A stretch of DNA of 50,956 bases from Verrucomicrobiota bacterium (GTDB lineage: Bacteria > Verrucomicrobiota > Verrucomicrobiia > Opitutales > Opitutaceae), in contig JACTNC010000010.1 of assembly GCA_014584295.1 (NCBI GenBank), forward strand, positions 1 through 50,956, read 5' to 3'. The notes beneath the pieces were generated by a model. The model had not been told where the DNA came from and did not search any database. It was given only the letters and a program-made list of their open reading frames with translations. Each line of letters starts with the position of its first letter. Position 1 is the stretch's first letter. A program made the position numbers and the translations under genes. Shown here in pieces: positions 26,798 to 34,903 of this stretch.

Positions 26798-27780
26798 TGC
26801 CACTGATCGAAGTAAACGGCTTGAGCCGCGTGTTCCGCACGTACAAGAAACGACCCGGATTTTGGGGCGGTGTCACAGGACTCTTCAATCGCCAGCACGA
26901 GGAAATCTGGGCCGCACGCGACATCAGCTTCACCATTGAGGAAGGCGAGTTCGTGGGTTTCCTCGGACCCAACGGTGCGGGCAAGACCACAACGCTGAAG
27001 ATGCTCGCCGGATTGATCTATCCGACAAGCGGCAGCGCACGTATCGCCGGTTTCAACCCAAGCAAACGCGACAATGCCTACCGGCGCATTTTTTCCCTCG
27101 TGCTCGGTCAGAAGAACCAACTCTGGTGGGATCTCCCTGCGAACGAATCTTTCGCGCTGCTGCGTCATATCTACGACATACCCGCCGCATCCTACCGGGA
27201 GACGCTTGACGAACTCGTCTCACTTCTCGGCGTGGCCGACAAGCTCGGCGTGATGGTCCGTGAACTCTCACTCGGCGAGCGCATGAAGATGGAACTCATC
27301 GCCGCGCTGCTCCACAGGCCCAGGGTCCTGTTCCTCGATGAACCCACCATCGGGCTCGACATTATTTCACAAAAAGCGGTCCGTACCTTTCTTCGCGAGT
27401 ACAATAGGAAACACAAGGTCACGATCCTCCTCACCAGCCACTACATGGCGGACATCGAGGCCCTTTGCGAACGGGTGATCATCATTCACAAGGGAAGAAA
27501 GGTCTACGACGGGAATCTCGCGAATCTGGAAGGGGAGAGAAACTCCCGCATGCGCCAGGTGATCTTTATCCCACAGGATCCCGCCGCCGTTCCGACTGCA
27601 TGGAAGTCCTCCTACGGCGAAACCACCCGCGAATCGGATACCGGAAAGATCGTCGTCCAGGTGAAGGCAGAGGCGATCTCGCGTGCGATTCAGGAAATCA
27701 TGAGCACAACCCCGATCGCCGACATCACCATCGAGGAGGAACCTCTCGAAAACATCATCGGCAAGGTATTCTCCCAATAG
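26797..27780 (+). CDS. ABC-2-type transporter ATP-binding protein (orphan)
   Basis: A 327-residue ATPase of the group that drives ABC-2 exporters (NatA/DrrA-like, longer N-terminal segment). Walker A is GPNGAGKTTTLKML, Walker B VLFLDEPTIGLD, and the H-loop LLTSHYMAD. The signature motif reads LSLGERMKMEL where most ABC proteins have LSGGQ; the LSLGER form is usual in this subgroup. Residues 230-327 form an accessory C-terminal domain. Normally one or two permease genes follow, but here the next gene is a sulfatase on the opposite strand. The upstream 99-residue protein is the only coupled partner, so the permease must be encoded elsewhere or be absent. Confidence 0.88.
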   Translation: MPLIEVNGLSRVFRTYKKRPGFWGGVTGLFNRQHEEIWAARDISFTIEEGEFVGFLGPNGAGKTTTLKMLAGLIYPTSGSARIAGFNPSKRDNAYRRIFSLVLGQKNQLWWDLPANESFALLRHIYDIPAASYRETLDELVSLLGVADKLGVMVRELSLGERMKMELIAALLHRPRVLFLDEPTIGLDIISQKAVRTFLREYNRKHKVTILLTSHYMADIEALCERVIIIHKGRKVYDGNLANLEGERNSRMRQVIFIPQDPAAVPTAWKSSYGETTRESDTGKIVVQVKAEAISRAIQEIMSTTPIADITIEEEPLENIIGKVFSQ

Positions 27781-27911
27781 GCAGATCCCGCCACGGCTTC
27801 ATCCGCAAACCAATCGTGCGTCTGGAGGCAGATCAGTTGTGAAGCGGAAGGCTGAGACGGTCTCGTCGCCAGGACAGACATCCCATCTCCCCTTCCCGTG
27901 GCGTCCCGCGG

Positions 27912-29276
27912 TCAAAACTGCGGCTCTCCCGGAACGAGGGCTTTCTGGTGTTCGGCAACTGCCGCACGGATTCTTTCAACTATGTCGGGATGCTCCGATG
28001 CAACGTCAAACTGTTCACCCGGATCAGTGCCAAGATCGTAGAGCAAAGGCGGCTCATGCGCCTCGGCCTTGTCCTTCCCATAACCCGGTTGTGTGAAGAA
28101 ATGCGCCTTGTAGTTTCCGATCCGGCAGGCAAAGAGCTTGTCGCCCCGATAATAGAAAAAGGGATGCTGCGGCAATTTGCCCCGACCAAACAGCAGCGGC
28201 GAAAGATCGACCCCATCGATCACCCGGTCATCCGGAATTTTCGCGCCGCCCTGCGTCAATGCCGTCGCAAACAGGTCCATGCCATTAGCGACCGCACCTG
28301 TGATCCCTGGCGAAATCCTCCCGGGCCACCAGGCGATGCCTGGCACACGCATGCCGCCTTCCCAGGTGCTGCCCTTGCCCTCACGCAACGGCCCCGCGCT
28401 GCCGCCCTGCTGACGCATCGTCAGCCACGGGCCATTGTCGCTCGTGAAGAAAACGAGCGTGTTCTCCGCAAGCCCTTCCGCGCGCAGGGCTGCAATCACT
28501 TGCCCGACGCTCCAGTCGATCTCCTCGACGGTGTCACCGTAGATGCCGCGGCGACTCTTTCCTTTAAACTGCGGTGACGCAAAGAGCGGCACATGGGGAA
28601 AGGTATGCGCGAAATAGATGAAGAAGGGCGAGGACTTGTGCTCGCGGATGAACCTCACCGCTTCCTCGGTGTAGCGTCGTGTCAACGTCGTCTGATCGGC
28701 AGGTTTCTCAACGATCTCCCCATTCAGCAGAACCGGAACCATCCAGCCATTCTCGGGAGGATTGGCTGATCCAGATGCCGTACGCGGCGTCTCGCGACGC
28801 TTGTCCATATCGTTCGAGTAGGGCAGTCCAAACGAGTAATCAAATCCGTGTTCCCCGGGTCGCCCGCCCGGATGAATACCCAGATGCCACTTGCCCAAAT
28901 GGGCCGTCGCATACCCCCGCCGCTTCAACGCACGCGCAATCGTGATCTCCTCCTGTGGCAGGCCACCCTTCGAATCCGGAAAAAGCACGCGGCGCTTCCC
29001 AACCATGCCGCTTCGAATGGGATACCGGCCCGTCAGCAGTCCCGCGCGACTCGGCGTGCAAACCTCCGCAGCCGAATAGAAATCGGTGAATCGCAATCCC
29101 TCCATTGCCATTCGATCGAGATTGGGAGTGCGGATCGTCGGCGAGCCATAGCATCCCAGATCCCCGTATCCCATATCGTCAGTCAGAATAATGATGATAT
29201 TCGGTGCACGTGCCGAGGATTCCGACACCGCTGACAACAGGGAAAATGCCACAAGGAGCACGAAGAGGTATTTCAT
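27912..29276 (-). CDS. Secreted Cys-type sulfatase (arylsulfatase family)
   Basis: A 454-residue hydrolase of the alkaline phosphatase superfamily that removes sulfate esters. A signal peptide (MKYLFVLLVAFSLLSAVSES) directs it to the envelope. NIIIILTDDMGYGDLG supplies two metal-binding aspartates. CTPSRAGLLTGRY (Cys73) is the sulfatase signature whose cysteine is converted to formylglycine; this needs a maturation enzyme not seen in the window. DNGPW and GKWHLG complete the active site. It lies on the same strand as the aminosugar locus, 119 bases downstream of the DHA2 gene, so it could desulfate glycosaminoglycan sugars (inference); other sulfated glycans are possible. Confidence 0.92.
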   Translation of the reverse strand: MKYLFVLLVAFSLLSAVSESSARAPNIIIILTDDMGYGDLGCYGSPTIRTPNLDRMAMEGLRFTDFYSAAEVCTPSRAGLLTGRYPIRSGMVGKRRVLFPDSKGGLPQEEITIARALKRRGYATAHLGKWHLGIHPGGRPGEHGFDYSFGLPYSNDMDKRRETPRTASGSANPPENGWMVPVLLNGEIVEKPADQTTLTRRYTEEAVRFIREHKSSPFFIYFAHTFPHVPLFASPQFKGKSRRGIYGDTVEEIDWSVGQVIAALRAEGLAENTLVFFTSDNGPWLTMRQQGGSAGPLREGKGSTWEGGMRVPGIAWWPGRISPGITGAVANGMDLFATALTQGGAKIPDDRVIDGVDLSPLLFGRGKLPQHPFFYYRGDKLFACRIGNYKAHFFTQPGYGKDKAEAHEPPLLYDLGTDPGEQFDVASEHPDIVERIRAAVAEHQKALVPGEPQF

Positions 29277-29395
29277 GGGATGACAGAGCTAGTCGATGAT
29301 TCTGCGCCGCATCCACGCTGACCGCAATGCTTGAGTCCAAGGAGGCTCAAAAATTTCCAGTCGTGCCGGAAGGCGTCGATAGCATCACCGACTCC

Positions 29396-30940
29396 TCACT
29401 CAATCGTCGGCGGTGTAAGCGAGGGCTGCACGCTCCGATGCAGAGCACGCGGTTCCTTCAATCGATCGCGCTGATCCTTCAAGGCAAAACCGAGCGCGAT
29501 GAATACCACGAGTATGATCGCTGCATATCCCGTGGAGATCGCAACCGCCCAGGAGGATACCGGTAGCATGCCAAAGACAATCGCAGTGATGATCGCAATG
29601 CCCACCGAACTTCCAATGCGTTGCCCCGTCTGCATCACCGCTCCCGAACTCCCCGCGTACTCCACCGGCACATCATCAAGCGTCAGTACCTGGTTCGGAG
29701 TGATGATGGATCCCTGAGCAAGTCCTATGAACGAGAGCGATGCCATGAGCCACCAGACATTGAGATGGCCACCCGCGTGGAGCAGGATGATCGCCGCACT
29801 CGAAGCGAGTCCGACAATTGCCAGCCACAGACCACCGATGACGATCTTGCGCCCAAACTGCATCACACGCTGGCCCGACCAATGGGCGGAGTAGGCAGAA
29901 AGCAGCGCCGCCGGGATGCCGAATGTGCCCGCTTCCAGCGCCGTTTTTCCACTCCCTTCCTGCACGTAAATCATCACGAGCACCCAGATGCTCGACATGC
30001 CAAGAAAGCACAGCGTCATGATCGTCGCGCCGTTCGCGAAACTCGGAGTCCGAAAAATATTCAGATCGACCATCGGACTGTATCCCCGGCGCGCATGTCG
30101 CCGCTCCCACTTCACCCAGAGTAGGCAGAGCACAGCGCCCGCCGGAAGCAGCAGCCAGGTCAGTGGCGACGAGCGTGCCTCGACAAAGGGAAAAAGCACG
30201 GCAAGCACCGCCAGGCAGAGCAGCACGGAGCCGACAGGGTCCAGCGACGGCAACAGTGCGCCGGCCTTGCCTTTCTCCCTTGATACGGGCGCGCCCGTCC
30301 ACCGGATCAACGGCTTGGGGAGCCACATCAACCCGAGGACGATGATCGTGATTCCAATCGGAAGATTGACCAGAAAAGTGAGTCGCCAACCCAGTTCGAG
30401 CCCACCGAGGTGAATGAGAAACCCGCCCAGGACAGGACCCGTTGCGACCGAGAATCCGACCGTCGTCCCCAGATGGCCGAACGCCCTGCCTCTTGCCTCT
30501 CCACGAAAATATTCCTGGATGATGCCGACGCCCTGAGGATTCAGAATACCGGAGCCGATCCCCTGAATGAAACGCGCCGCATTGAGCCAGTTGGCGTTCG
30601 GGGCGAGTCCCCCTGCCACTGAGGACGCCGTGAATATCGCAACGCCGATCAGGAAGATTCCGCCCCTCCCCATGATGTCGCCCGCGCGCCCGGCTGCCAC
30701 CAGCACCACCCCGAAAGTCAATGCGTAGCCAGACAGCACCCATTGCAGATCTGACAGCGTTGCATTGAGCGCATGCTGGATCGAGGGTAGCGCGACATTG
30801 ACGATGCTCACGTCGATCAGGGACATGAAGATCGAAAGCAACAAAAGGATCAGCACCCGCCGGCGGGTCTTGTCCGATACGTTTTCCGCGGATGCCCGCT
30901 CTCCATCGGCCCCTGGCTGGTCCGTCATTTCAGACTGCAT
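29396..30940 (-). CDS. MFS transporter, DHA2 (EmrB/QacA) family
   Basis: A 514-residue protein with about 14 predicted helices, typical of proton-driven multidrug exporters of the DHA2 group. Segment 1 contains FMSLIDVSIVNVALPSIQ, the usual opening with a membrane-buried Asp. Motif A is present as GRAGDIMGRGGIFLIGV and motif C as ATGPVLGGFL in segment 5. Its start overlaps the upstream EamA gene by 11 bases, indicating coupling. Met5 (MTDQPG) is an alternative start. Nothing in the sequence shows a link to sugar uptake. Confidence 0.87.
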   Translation of the reverse strand: MQSEMTDQPGADGERASAENVSDKTRRRVLILLLLSIFMSLIDVSIVNVALPSIQHALNATLSDLQWVLSGYALTFGVVLVAAGRAGDIMGRGGIFLIGVAIFTASSVAGGLAPNANWLNAARFIQGIGSGILNPQGVGIIQEYFRGEARGRAFGHLGTTVGFSVATGPVLGGFLIHLGGLELGWRLTFLVNLPIGITIIVLGLMWLPKPLIRWTGAPVSREKGKAGALLPSLDPVGSVLLCLAVLAVLFPFVEARSSPLTWLLLPAGAVLCLLWVKWERRHARRGYSPMVDLNIFRTPSFANGATIMTLCFLGMSSIWVLVMIYVQEGSGKTALEAGTFGIPAALLSAYSAHWSGQRVMQFGRKIVIGGLWLAIVGLASSAAIILLHAGGHLNVWWLMASLSFIGLAQGSIITPNQVLTLDDVPVEYAGSSGAVMQTGQRIGSSVGIAIITAIVFGMLPVSSWAVAISTGYAAIILVVFIALGFALKDQRDRLKEPRALHRSVQPSLTPPTIE

Positions 30941-31934
30941 GAAGGTGAATACCTGATCCGTTCAGCGGGTCCGCGCAACCCCGGCCTTTGGAATCCACCG
31001 ATTTGCCCAAGGGTAGGAATGCGTCCGCCTGAACCGGATTTTCAGGCTTTGATCGGCCGAGGGAGACAATCAACGCTGCTCCTGCAACCATAATGAGGGA
31101 GCCAACGAGCCGACGCCTGATGTTCTTCTCCCTGAAAACATGATGCCCCAGAAACACACTGACGAGCGTCGAGAGCTGAAACAGTGCCAGCGAATATCCC
31201 ACCTGCAGCTTCCCGAACGTGAAAAGCGTGGCAGCCTGCATCAGCCCGGTCGTCAGCCCAAGCCCGAGATAGAGCCTTACATTAGCCGCCAATTGGCGCG
31301 CCCCCGATCCGCCGTCATTTCGTCCGAGCGCCGCCACAGCGATCAGCGCAAACGGCAACCCCAGGATCGACCAGAAGAGAAAGGTGGTGAGTGGCGTGGA
31401 ATGAAGGATCGCCCGCTTGAGAAACACGGCCTCGGTCGCGGAGAATACCAGCGCCGCGAGACGCAACTGCACCCCGCGGTCCCGGATGAACTGGAGCAGT
31501 GCCCTTCCATGCGCCTGGCCGGGAGCTCGGTCGACAACAAAGAGGCTCCCCACAAGCACTAGCACCACACCCACCGCACCCGCAATGTTTGGAATCTCTC
31601 CAAGCAGGACAACAGCGAGAAGCAGACTGAGCACCGACTTGTAGGCATTGATCGGACCCAGAAGCGAAAGGTCGCCTTCCTTCAGCGCATAGACGAGCAG
31701 TGCATTCCCCACGACCGCGAGCACGGCGCAAAGCACCATGTTCATCCAGAACACGGAATCCAGATCCTGCCACCGCACGGTTGCCAACAACGCTGCGGCC
31801 ACTGGTGTGAGAAGCGCATGAGTGACCGCGATGACAACCAGGGGATGCGCCCCTCGGCTGGTCAATTGCTTCTGGAAGACATTTGAAAGCGGATTCGCGA
31901 CAATCCGCAGCGTCACGAAGAGCGCTGTCAGCAT
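30930..31934 (-). CDS. EamA/DMT-family transporter
   Basis: A 334-residue membrane protein with about ten hydrophobic segments arranged as two five-helix repeats, as in the drug/metabolite transporter superfamily. PINAYKSVLSLLLAVVLLGE in the first half and ALFQLSTLVSVFLGHHVFRE in the second are the paired EamA signatures. The last 45 residues are polar and unlike the family, so the true C-terminus may be a recent extension. It starts 38 bases after nagA and overlaps the DHA2 gene, suggesting it is the tail of the same transcription unit. Substrate unknown. Confidence 0.8.
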   Translation of the reverse strand: MLTALFVTLRIVANPLSNVFQKQLTSRGAHPLVVIAVTHALLTPVAAALLATVRWQDLDSVFWMNMVLCAVLAVVGNALLVYALKEGDLSLLGPINAYKSVLSLLLAVVLLGEIPNIAGAVGVVLVLVGSLFVVDRAPGQAHGRALLQFIRDRGVQLRLAALVFSATEAVFLKRAILHSTPLTTFLFWSILGLPFALIAVAALGRNDGGSGARQLAANVRLYLGLGLTTGLMQAATLFTFGKLQVGYSLALFQLSTLVSVFLGHHVFREKNIRRRLVGSLIMVAGAALIVSLGRSKPENPVQADAFLPLGKSVDSKGRGCADPLNGSGIHLHAV

Positions 31935-31971
31935 TCAGCCAACTCGTATCAGGAGCCTTCCCTTTGACGAT

Positions 31972-32901
31972 TCAAATCCCGCTCGAACTCCGACTGGAAC
32001 CAGAAATCCCGACCGCAGCGGCAGCACGTTCGCCACAGGCTGCGGCGGCCTCCGCGGCGCTCCATCCAAGAAAGCGCTGCACATTGGCGCAGGCCTTGTC
32101 CATCGTCAGCGACGATCCCGCAAAATTACTCTTGCCCGGTTCCCTCACCACTCCGTCCTCCCCCACTTCCATGCTCAGGCGTCCGATGGAGTAGCGCCCC
32201 GGACCCGCACCCGCAGCAGCCATGCAATCGGTCGTGAAAATGACGCGGTCACGCGGCTTCGCACGCACAAAATTTTTCAGCACCGATGGCGGCAGATGGA
32301 TCCCGTCCGGTATAAAAGCAGCCACCAGTTCGTCACGCGCGAGCAATCGCTGCATGATGTTGTCGTGACGCGGCAACTGCCCCGGAACTCCATTGCCAAG
32401 GTGAGTGCAGAGTCGGAGCCCGGCATCAATCGCCGCGTCGATCGCCACATTGTCCGCATCCGAGTGCCCAATGGATGTGCATACTCCCCGCGCGGCGAGT
32501 TCGCGGATAAAGGCTGCAGAGCCGGTCCATTCCGGTGCGAGCGTAACAAGGCGCAGGCGCCCACCCGCCGCCGCCTGAAGCCGGTCAAACTCCCGCAGAT
32601 CCGGCGCCTTCATCAACTCCGCAGGGTGCGCGCCATGGAATCCGGGCAAGGGACTGAGATAGGGACCTTCAAGGTGGTAGCCCGCGACGACGTCAGCGAA
32701 CGCACTGTCACGCAGCAGCGATTCAATGCGCGCAAACTGCCGCTCAAGCTTTTCGATGGGCGCCGTGATCAATGTCAGAAGAATCCGCGTTTCCCGAGCA
32801 CGAAGAGCAGAGAGGGCGCGATCCAACGCGTCTGCGCCCAACTCCGGCTGCTGGAAGTCCACGCCGGCAAATCCATTCACCTGGTGATCAAAGAATATCA
32901 T
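31972..32901 (-). CDS. nagA: N-acetylglucosamine-6-phosphate deacetylase, short form
   Basis: Removes acetate from GlcNAc-6-P to give GlcN-6-P, the substrate of NagB. The metallo-TIM barrel is complete: FDHQVNGFAGVD (first metal motif), GYHLEGPYLSP with Glu78, SIGHSDAD with His146, THLGNG with His167, and TTDCMAAAG with catalytic Asp225. At 309 residues it lacks the roughly 50-residue N-terminal part of the beta-sandwich domain of normal NagA (about 380). A stop codon lies in frame five codons before ATG 32901, so this is the real start rather than a mis-called one. It is the last sugar enzyme in the minus-strand locus. Confidence 0.88.
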   Translation of the reverse strand: MIFFDHQVNGFAGVDFQQPELGADALDRALSALRARETRILLTLITAPIEKLERQFARIESLLRDSAFADVVAGYHLEGPYLSPLPGFHGAHPAELMKAPDLREFDRLQAAAGGRLRLVTLAPEWTGSAAFIRELAARGVCTSIGHSDADNVAIDAAIDAGLRLCTHLGNGVPGQLPRHDNIMQRLLARDELVAAFIPDGIHLPPSVLKNFVRAKPRDRVIFTTDCMAAAGAGPGRYSIGRLSMEVGEDGVVREPGKSNFAGSSLTMDKACANVQRFLGWSAAEAAAACGERAAAAVGISGSSRSSSGI

Positions 32902-32974
32902 GCGGGAGGGTTCTTAGGAAACTACTCGAATGAACCGCAAAAGAGAAGCCCCCACCGCCAAATCGGCTCTCCTA

Positions 32975-34903
32975 TCACTGCAGGCCGTTCAGTCGAAGTT
33001 TGTAGGTTTTCTTTCCTGCCTCAGAACCGAGGTCGATCTCAATCTCGGCCTCAGTACCTGGGACGGACAATTGCAGCATGACACGTTCCCCCTGCACGCG
33101 CTGGCGAAGCTCCGCTTTCGGAGCCTCCGCGCCTGGTACCGGCAGCAAGAGATATGACTGCACAACATCCGTTCCCCGGAGATCATAGGATGCCACCGAC
33201 GCCTTCAGATTTCTGGCCATCCTGCTGATGGTCCCCTCCCTCATCTTGAGGTGAGACATTGTGTTCCGGGCCGACATCAATAGAAGGTTTTTCTCGCTGA
33301 AGTTCGTGAATACCTTTCCTTGGTCCGCATCGATGCTCGGTGAACCTGGCGGCAGGTGAAACAGCGACGTATAGTCATGCGCGGCGGCGCTGCGCAGTTG
33401 ATCCACAATGATGCAACATTTTCCCTTCAGCATCACAAAGTGTCGCTTCCAGGCAACGCCCTTTGCCAGGCCATCATGAACCATCACCGCCCAATCATAA
33501 CGATGATTGGACTCCCAATGTTCAATCCGGCTGCCCGCATCGGGACGTTCCGCCGGACGCACTTTGGTTCGATCGTAGTCGCCAGCACCATCGACAAAGA
33601 TCGTATTGTGTGCTTCGGCTCGATTGTACCAGGCACGCCGCAGGGGATCGTCGTAATTGTTGATTCCACTATCAACCAAAAGGGGTCGATCCCAGTACCA
33701 CAGGTGGAAACCAAGCTTCCCTGAATGCCAATGCGAAGAGACTCGCGGCCCGGCATCGAGAAATATGTAGGCCGGCGAGGCAGGATCGTGGTCGCGCATC
33801 ACCGCCTGTTGCGATGCATCGAGGTAGATGGATGCCAGCGGCTGAGTCGGAAGTGGTTTGCCAAGCAGATCCGCCAGCACCCGCGCGGTCACAGAAGTGT
33901 CACTCTCGCTCGAATCGTTGATCGGAGGCATCGTGCCGTCCGGCTGCGCCACGTTCAACACAAAGCGGAGAAATTGTTCCAGCCGATGCTCGCTTCCGCG
34001 TGGGGGTTCAACTCCGTTGGCGCGGCAAAGGAGATAGGCATCGCGAAAGATGGAGGCGAAAAACGGGTAATATCCCGGGGATAGTTCGACGGAGTTTCCA
34101 TCCGCGTAGAAAGAATGGGCGAGATGATGCTCCAGGATTTCGATGGCCTTTGTCCGCAACGTCGAAGCGGAACGGACCTCGGGAAACAGCAACGCCGCAT
34201 AGAGCATCGCTGACGCACCATGCGACTGGTGATTGTTCTCGTTCAACGGCTGTGCGCCAAAATCTTCCAGCAAGGCGCCCGCGTGCGTGTCGATGATCTG
34301 GTAAAGCTCACGCTTCTCGCCGCGCGTAAAGCCGTCGATTCCGAGAAAATAGGTCCAGGCTAAATTCTGAAGTCGCCATGCCACCTGCATGTCCTTCCAG
34401 TTTCGCCCCCGGGAGGCGAAAGCGGCAGGCATGGGGTTTTCGTCCCTCCACTTCCGCACGAAGGACATGATCTCGCTCAGATAGGTCTTGTCCCCGGTCC
34501 TGTGATACATGTTTGCAAGGCTGGGAAGGAAGTACCAGCGGTTCAGCCAAACACTTTTCTCCAACTCTGTCTTCTCGAGGGAATCCCACCGAATGGGGTC
34601 TCCCCATGGCGCAAAAAAACCAGGCCTGCGAACCGTGCGCGCGATATCCTCATCGCGTTCCGAACCGATTGCCTGCAGTTGCACGAAGCGCCCGCCTTGG
34701 TCCAACGGCGTAAATTCCCACATCGCATAGCGGCTCATGTAGGGATAGAAGGGAAACACTCCCGTTCGTGGCTCCCGCTCAACCGTGTCACCTCCCGCAC
34801 CCCAGGCGCAGGTCCATGAAAGGAATGCCGTGGCAAGCCAAATGAAGCTCCGCCAGCGCCAAGGTCCCGGATTTCGTGGCCGGATCCTGATCCAGTGATT
34901 CAT
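32975..34903 (-). CDS. Heparinase II/III-type polysaccharide lyase
   Basis: A 642-residue protein with an N-terminal signal peptide (IWLATAFLSWTCAWGA) that sends it to the periplasm. Residues 90-340 form an alpha-helical toroid, with the catalytic-type segment ENNHQSHGA at 222-230 and SPGYYP at 275-280. Residues 370-640 form the beta-sandwich heparinase II/III C-terminal domain, recognisable by HWHSGKLGFHLWYWDRPLLV and the AHNTIFVDG motif (His432). Such lyases cleave uronate-containing glycans by beta-elimination; heparin/heparan, alginate and oligo-alginate are possible. Clustering with hexosaminidase and Nag enzymes favours a glycosaminoglycan. It overlaps the GH20 gene by four bases. Confidence 0.86.
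   Translation of the reverse strand: MNHWIRIRPRNPGPWRWRSFIWLATAFLSWTCAWGAGGDTVEREPRTGVFPFYPYMSRYAMWEFTPLDQGGRFVQLQAIGSERDEDIARTVRRPGFFAPWGDPIRWDSLEKTELEKSVWLNRWYFLPSLANMYHRTGDKTYLSEIMSFVRKWRDENPMPAAFASRGRNWKDMQVAWRLQNLAWTYFLGIDGFTRGEKRELYQIIDTHAGALLEDFGAQPLNENNHQSHGASAMLYAALLFPEVRSASTLRTKAIEILEHHLAHSFYADGNSVELSPGYYPFFASIFRDAYLLCRANGVEPPRGSEHRLEQFLRFVLNVAQPDGTMPPINDSSESDTSVTARVLADLLGKPLPTQPLASIYLDASQQAVMRDHDPASPAYIFLDAGPRVSSHWHSGKLGFHLWYWDRPLLVDSGINNYDDPLRRAWYNRAEAHNTIFVDGAGDYDRTKVRPAERPDAGSRIEHWESNHRYDWAVMVHDGLAKGVAWKRHFVMLKGKCCIIVDQLRSAAAHDYTSLFHLPPGSPSIDADQGKVFTNFSEKNLLLMSARNTMSHLKMREGTISRMARNLKASVASYDLRGTDVVQSYLLLPVPGAEAPKAELRQRVQGERVMLQLSVPGTEAEIEIDLGSEAGKKTYKLRLNGLQ

Noticed and set aside
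27854..27864. GAGAC/GTCTC repeat between the ABC ATPase and sulfatase genes, considered as a bidirectional terminator
   Set aside because: The loop is a single base and no T-run is present on either side, so no stable terminator can form.
28671..28684. CGGTGTAGCG inside the sulfatase gene and CGGTGTAAGC at about 29410, considered as further ECF promoter copies
   Set aside because: Neither has the GGGT box 13 bases upstream, and neither lies before a gene start.
29676..30743. 355-codon open frame on the minus strand
   Set aside because: It is an out-of-frame shadow of the DHA2 transporter and lacks membrane segments.
31822..33081. 419-codon open frame on the plus strand
   Set aside because: It is antisense to nagA and parts of its neighbours; composition is rich in Arg, Pro and Ser, with no recognisable domain.
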